Shown in pieces: positions 61,112-64,000 of a DNA stretch of 64,000 bases (position 1 is its first letter; each line of letters opens with the position of its first letter). Location of the stretch: assembly GCF_000718025.1 (NCBI RefSeq), contig NZ_JODS01000004.1, positions 186,001 to 250,000 on the forward strand, given 5' to 3'. The notes beneath the pieces were generated by a model. It had not been told where the DNA came from. It worked only from the letters and a program-made list of their open reading frames with translations, and did no database searches. Both the position numbers and the translations under genes were made by a program. The stretch comes from Kitasatospora purpeofusca. GTDB taxonomy: Bacteria > Actinomycetota > Actinomycetes > Streptomycetales > Streptomycetaceae.

Positions 61112-62083
61112 TCAGGCCCGGACGGCGACCCTGGCGGCGGGCTCGGCGAAGCAGCGCCGGTAGGCCAGCGGCGTGGTGCCCAGCCGGCGGCCGAAGTGGT
61201 GCCGCAGGGTGGCCGCGTTGCCGAAGCCGCAGCGGGCGGCGATGGTGTCCACCGGCTCGCTGGTCGACTCCAGCAGCCGCTGGGCGAGCAGCAGCCGCTG
61301 CCCGATCAGCCAGCGGTGCGGGGTGGTGCCGGTCTCCTGGTGGAAGCGCCGGGCGAAGGTGCGCGGCGACATGTGGACCCGGGCGGCCAGCTGCTCGACG
61401 GTCGACTCCTCGTCCAGGTGGTGGCGCATCCAGTCGAGCAGCGGGGCCAGCGAGTCGCCGTCCCCCTCCGGCAGCGGCCGGTAGACGAACTGCGCCTGCC
61501 CGCCCTCGCGGTGCGGGGCCACCACCATCCGGCGGGCGATGCCCCGGGCCACCTCGGCGCCCTGCACCCGGCGGACCAGGTGCAGACAGGCGTCGATGCC
61601 GGCCGCCGTACCGGCGGAGGTGATCACCGGGTCGTCGTCCACGTACAGGACGTCCGGCTCGACCGTGGTCCGCGGGTACCGGGCGGCGAGTTCGGCGCTG
61701 TACCGCCAGTGCGTGGTGGAGCGCCGGCCGTCCAGCAGTCCGGCGGCGCCGAGCACGAACGCGCCGCTGCAGATCGACAGCACCCGGGCGCCGCGGGCGT
61801 GGGCCGCCCGCAGCGCGTCCAGCAGCGGCTCCGGGTACTCCCGGCTGATGGTGGTGGCCGTGACCACCACCAGGTCGGCGGCGGCGATCCGCTCGGGGCC
61901 GTGCGGGACGTCGATGGTGAAGCCGGCGTGGGTGCGGTGCGGACCGGGGCGGGGACCGGCGATCGCGAAGTCGTAGCCGGGCAGTCCGTCCTCGGTCCGG
62001 TCGAGGCCGAACACCTCGCAGGCCACCCCGAGCTCGAAGGGGTGGACCTCTTCCATCACGACCGCGACCACGTTCTTGAGCAT
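61112..62083 (-). CDS. GlxA-family AraC-type regulator with DJ-1/PfpI-like domain
   Basis: The protein has 323 residues from the ATG at 62083-62081. N-terminal DJ-1/PfpI-like domain (1-185): VVMEEVHPFELGVACEVFGL and the nucleophile elbow ICSGAFVLGAAGLLDGR with Cys105. Two AraC helix-turn-helices (about 225-315): VEQLAARVHMSPRTFARRFH and DTIAARCGFGNAATLRHHFG. Such regulators sense small metabolites or a stress cue; the ligand is unknown. It stands alone and is divergent from a small protein gene at 62177. Confidence 0.92.
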   Translation of the reverse strand: MLKNVVAVVMEEVHPFELGVACEVFGLDRTEDGLPGYDFAIAGPRPGPHRTHAGFTIDVPHGPERIAAADLVVVTATTISREYPEPLLDALRAAHARGARVLSICSGAFVLGAAGLLDGRRSTTHWRYSAELAARYPRTTVEPDVLYVDDDPVITSAGTAAGIDACLHLVRRVQGAEVARGIARRMVVAPHREGGQAQFVYRPLPEGDGDSLAPLLDWMRHHLDEESTVEQLAARVHMSPRTFARRFHQETGTTPHRWLIGQRLLLAQRLLESTSEPVDTIAARCGFGNAATLRHHFGRRLGTTPLAYRRCFAEPAARVAVRA

Positions 62084-62176
62084 GCCGACAGGGTAGCCCC
62101 GGCGTTGGCAGTTTTTCGATGCATTCGGGCATTCCTGCCACTCGTCCGGCGCCGGTGCCGACGGGAGAGTGGAGAC

Positions 62177-62548
62177 ATGGATTCCGACACGCTCGCCAGC
62201 GCACTGGCCCTGCTCGGGACGGTCGGCGGATTCGGCCTGCTCGGTGCCCTGATCGGACGCGAGGTGGCCGCGCAGAAGGCCACCGGACGCGACAACTGGC
62301 ACCGTCAGGGGGGCTACCCCGTCGACCCCGCCCTGCCCGACCGGCTCTACGGCACCATGCCCGCCGCCTCGCTCCGCCCGTCCGCCGACCCCGCCACCGA
62401 CCCTGTCCGCACCGCCGCCACCGCCCCGACCGGCGCCGATGCCGGACCCCCGCTCACCGTCCTCCCCGGCGGCTCGGGCAGACTGACCGAATGGACATCG
62501 TCATCCGCCCGGCCCGGCCCGAGGAGTTCGAGGAAGCCGGCCGCATAA
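62177..62548 (+). CDS. Small hypothetical protein with one membrane helix
   Basis: The protein has 123 residues from ATG 62177 (site ggagagtggaga). It begins MDSDTLASALALLGTVGGFG, a probable membrane helix at 5-26, followed by EVAAQKATGRDN and a proline/threonine-rich tail. The tail's last 19 residues overlap the next gene in a different frame. No family is recognised. It could be read as a membrane anchor; function unknown. Confidence 0.65.
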   Translation: MDSDTLASALALLGTVGGFGLLGALIGREVAAQKATGRDNWHRQGGYPVDPALPDRLYGTMPAASLRPSADPATDPVRTAATAPTGADAGPPLTVLPGGSGRLTEWTSSSARPGPRSSRKPAA

Positions 62549-62985
62549 CCGTCGAGGCCTTCGTCGGCGACGGCCACACCGCACCCGACGGCGACTACGT
62601 CCACCGGCTGCGCGACGCGGCCCGCCGGGCCGCGGAGGCCGAACTCCTGGTCGCGGTCGACTCGGCCGCCGGCACCGTCCTCGGCTGCGTCACCTTCGCG
62701 GTCGGCGGCACCACCTGGGCGGACATCGCCACCACCGAGGAGGGCGAGATCCGGATGCTGGCCACCGCGGCGGCCGCCCGCGGGCGCGGCGTCGGCGAGG
62801 CCCTGGTCCGCGCCGCGCTCGCCCGCAGCCGCGAACTCGGCCTGACCGGGATGGCGTTCTCCACCCAGCCGGCGATGACCACCGCCCACCGGATCTACGA
62901 GCGGGTCGGTTTCGGCCGCGCCCCCGAGCGGGACTGGTCGCCGGTGCCGGGCATCGATCTGATGGTCTACAGCATGCTGTTCTGA
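62491..62985 (+). CDS. GNAT acetyltransferase
   Basis: The protein has 164 residues from ATG 62491, inside the 3' end of the preceding gene (58-nt overlap). GNAT features: DIVIRPARPEEFEEAGRITV, LGCVTFAVGGTTWADIATTE, the acetyl-CoA loop RMLATAAAARGRGVGEALVR and TTAHRIYERVGFGRAP. The overlap implies translational coupling with the small membrane protein. Substrate unknown. Confidence 0.9.
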   Translation: MDIVIRPARPEEFEEAGRITVEAFVGDGHTAPDGDYVHRLRDAARRAAEAELLVAVDSAAGTVLGCVTFAVGGTTWADIATTEEGEIRMLATAAAARGRGVGEALVRAALARSRELGLTGMAFSTQPAMTTAHRIYERVGFGRAPERDWSPVPGIDLMVYSMLF

Positions 62986-63094
62986 ACGCCGGTGCGAGCC
63001 GTCGTCCGACGCCGGCCGGACGACTTGCGAGGCCAGGGTTGCGATCCGCCGATGGGTATGACGATCGGATTTGGGCGCTGCTAGGATCCGCCGC

Positions 63095-64000
63095 ATGACG
63101 ACGGGGAACACGCCGGCTGGCTGGTACGACGATCCTTCCGGCCAGCCCAATACGGAACGCTGGTGGGACGGTTCCGCGTGGAGCGGCCGCACCCGGCCGA
63201 AGTCCGCGGCCGACGCCGCGACGGTGAGCTCGGGGACCGGCGGCGCCGCCGGGCAGGGCGCCCCGGGCGCGTTCGGCCCCGCCCCCTCGGTCTCCGCGAC
63301 GCCCACGGTGGTCACGCCCGCGGCCACCCCGGCCGCGCCGCAGCCGTTCACGCCGACCTCCGTCGTGTTCGAGACCGTCGAGCCCAACACCGGCCGCCGC
63401 AAGCTGCTGCTCGGCGTCGGCGCCGTGCTGCTCTCCGTGGTCATGGCCGGCGCCGGCTACGTCGTCGGCCACCGGACCGCCGACAAGCCCACCACCCCGC
63501 AGGCCGGCGGCAGCGCGAGCCCGACCTCCACCGCCGACCCCAAGAGCCCCAACGGCTTCATGGGCGCCACCCTGACCGGCAGTCAGCAGTTCCCCGGCGG
63601 GAAGCAGGTGACCGGCCAGGAGTCGAAGATGAACTTCCTGCTGCCGGCCGACTGGCAGGTCCAGAGCGACGCCAAGAACCCCACCGACGTGCGCTACGCG
63701 GTCTCCCCGTACGCCTGCGTCGGCCACGGCAGCGGCGCCTGCACCCGCGGTCTGGTGGTCCAGAACCTCCGGGTCTTCAACGGCGGCTGGGCCGATCCGA
63801 AGTCCATGGTCCTCGGCATGGGCCAGCTGCTCTACAACACCCGCTTCGGCTCCGACGCGCCCACGCCGCCCGAGCCGCTGAAGCAGTCCGCCGTCAAGAT
63901 CCAGGGCATGGACGGCTACCTGGCGCTCTGGCACGTCCCGATGTCCAGCGGCTCCTCGACCCCCGACGCCTACTGCGGCGTCCTCGAGGTGACCCCGACG
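63095..64000 (+). CDS. DUF2510 membrane protein, cut by window edge
   Basis: Open from ATG 63095 to the window end (302 codons). The DUF2510 motif GWYDDPSGQPNTERWWDG lies at residues 9-26. A proline/alanine/threonine linker follows, then one membrane helix at about 105-125 (KLLLGVGAVLLSVVMAGAGY) and an outer domain with SKMNFLLPADWQVQSDAKN and CVGHGSGACTRG containing paired cysteines. The outer part is probably exported. Role unknown. Confidence 0.85.
   Translation, partial: MTTGNTPAGWYDDPSGQPNTERWWDGSAWSGRTRPKSAADAATVSSGTGGAAGQGAPGAFGPAPSVSATPTVVTPAATPAAPQPFTPTSVVFETVEPNTGRRKLLLGVGAVLLSVVMAGAGYVVGHRTADKPTTPQAGGSASPTSTADPKSPNGFMGATLTGSQQFPGGKQVTGQESKMNFLLPADWQVQSDAKNPTDVRYAVSPYACVGHGSGACTRGLVVQNLRVFNGGWADPKSMVLGMGQLLYNTRFGSDAPTPPEPLKQSAVKIQGMDGYLALWHVPMSSGSSTPDAYCGVLEVTPT

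Overview
The window is very GC-rich, uses GTG and TTG starts freely, and carries WhiB, DasR, nickel superoxide dismutase, XRE/DUF397 and rhomboid-like genes. This points to a streptomycete (Streptomyces or Kitasatospora type). From about 14.6 kb onward the gene order (lon, rhomboid-like, two-component pair, fused 2-oxoglutarate dehydrogenase, malic enzyme, glutamate-type ABC transporter, sodX/sodN, sigH, wblE, sensor kinase, das genes, dasR) follows, from memory, the S. coelicolor SCO5286 to SCO5231 core segment in the same order. The first 14 kb is more accessory.

Region 1 (1-5.4 kb) is a DUF397/XRE locus with repeated terminator-like hairpins, a transposase remnant and a SMI1/KNR4 gene. A divergent three-gene operon follows (anti-sigma-like ATPase plus two small proteins). 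It ends in a 1.5 kb non-coding array of about 27 hairpins of three families, whose best-preserved family recurs about every 150 bp. I find no named element that explains this array. Region 2 (5.4-14.5 kb) has a secreted NlpC/P60 protein with a repetitive Pro-Thr-Gly tail, a PHO-box-linked Pit phosphate transporter, a MarR/MFS efflux pair with visible operators, a YhgE/Pip-like membrane protein, a ROK regulator and GtrA.

Region 3 (14.6-31.9 kb) is core: lon with an HspR-type HAIR operator, a rhomboid-like protein, a response regulator and kinase, the E2-E1 fused 2-oxoglutarate decarboxylase/dehydrogenase, a Ser/Thr kinase, a DUF4097 gene with its PadR regulator, an oxidoreductase and malic enzyme. 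Region 4 (32.5-42.4 kb) has a polar amino-acid ABC transporter with two binding proteins, a CGNR zinc-finger protein, divergent sodX and sodN, and a cobalamin-riboswitch-controlled ABC importer.

Region 5 (42.5-48.4 kb) is stress and development control: an anti-sigma kinase and SigH-type sigma factor, a lipid-kinase-like protein, wblE with a CRP-like site, a well-defined small-RNA locus in the position of scr5239, and a PdtaS-type sensor kinase. Region 6 (48.5-58 kb) is the aminosugar regulon: five DasR-type operator sites, a SIS-domain enzyme, an extra sugar-binding lipoprotein, dasABCD and dasR. DasABC imports chitobiose, DasD splits it, and DasR represses until GlcN-6-P builds up. Region 7 (58-64 kb) holds a DUF3311/sodium-solute symporter pair, a histidine phosphatase, a GlxA-type AraC regulator, a GNAT enzyme and a truncated DUF2510 protein. 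No rRNA, tRNA, CRISPR, prophage or intact insertion sequence was seen.
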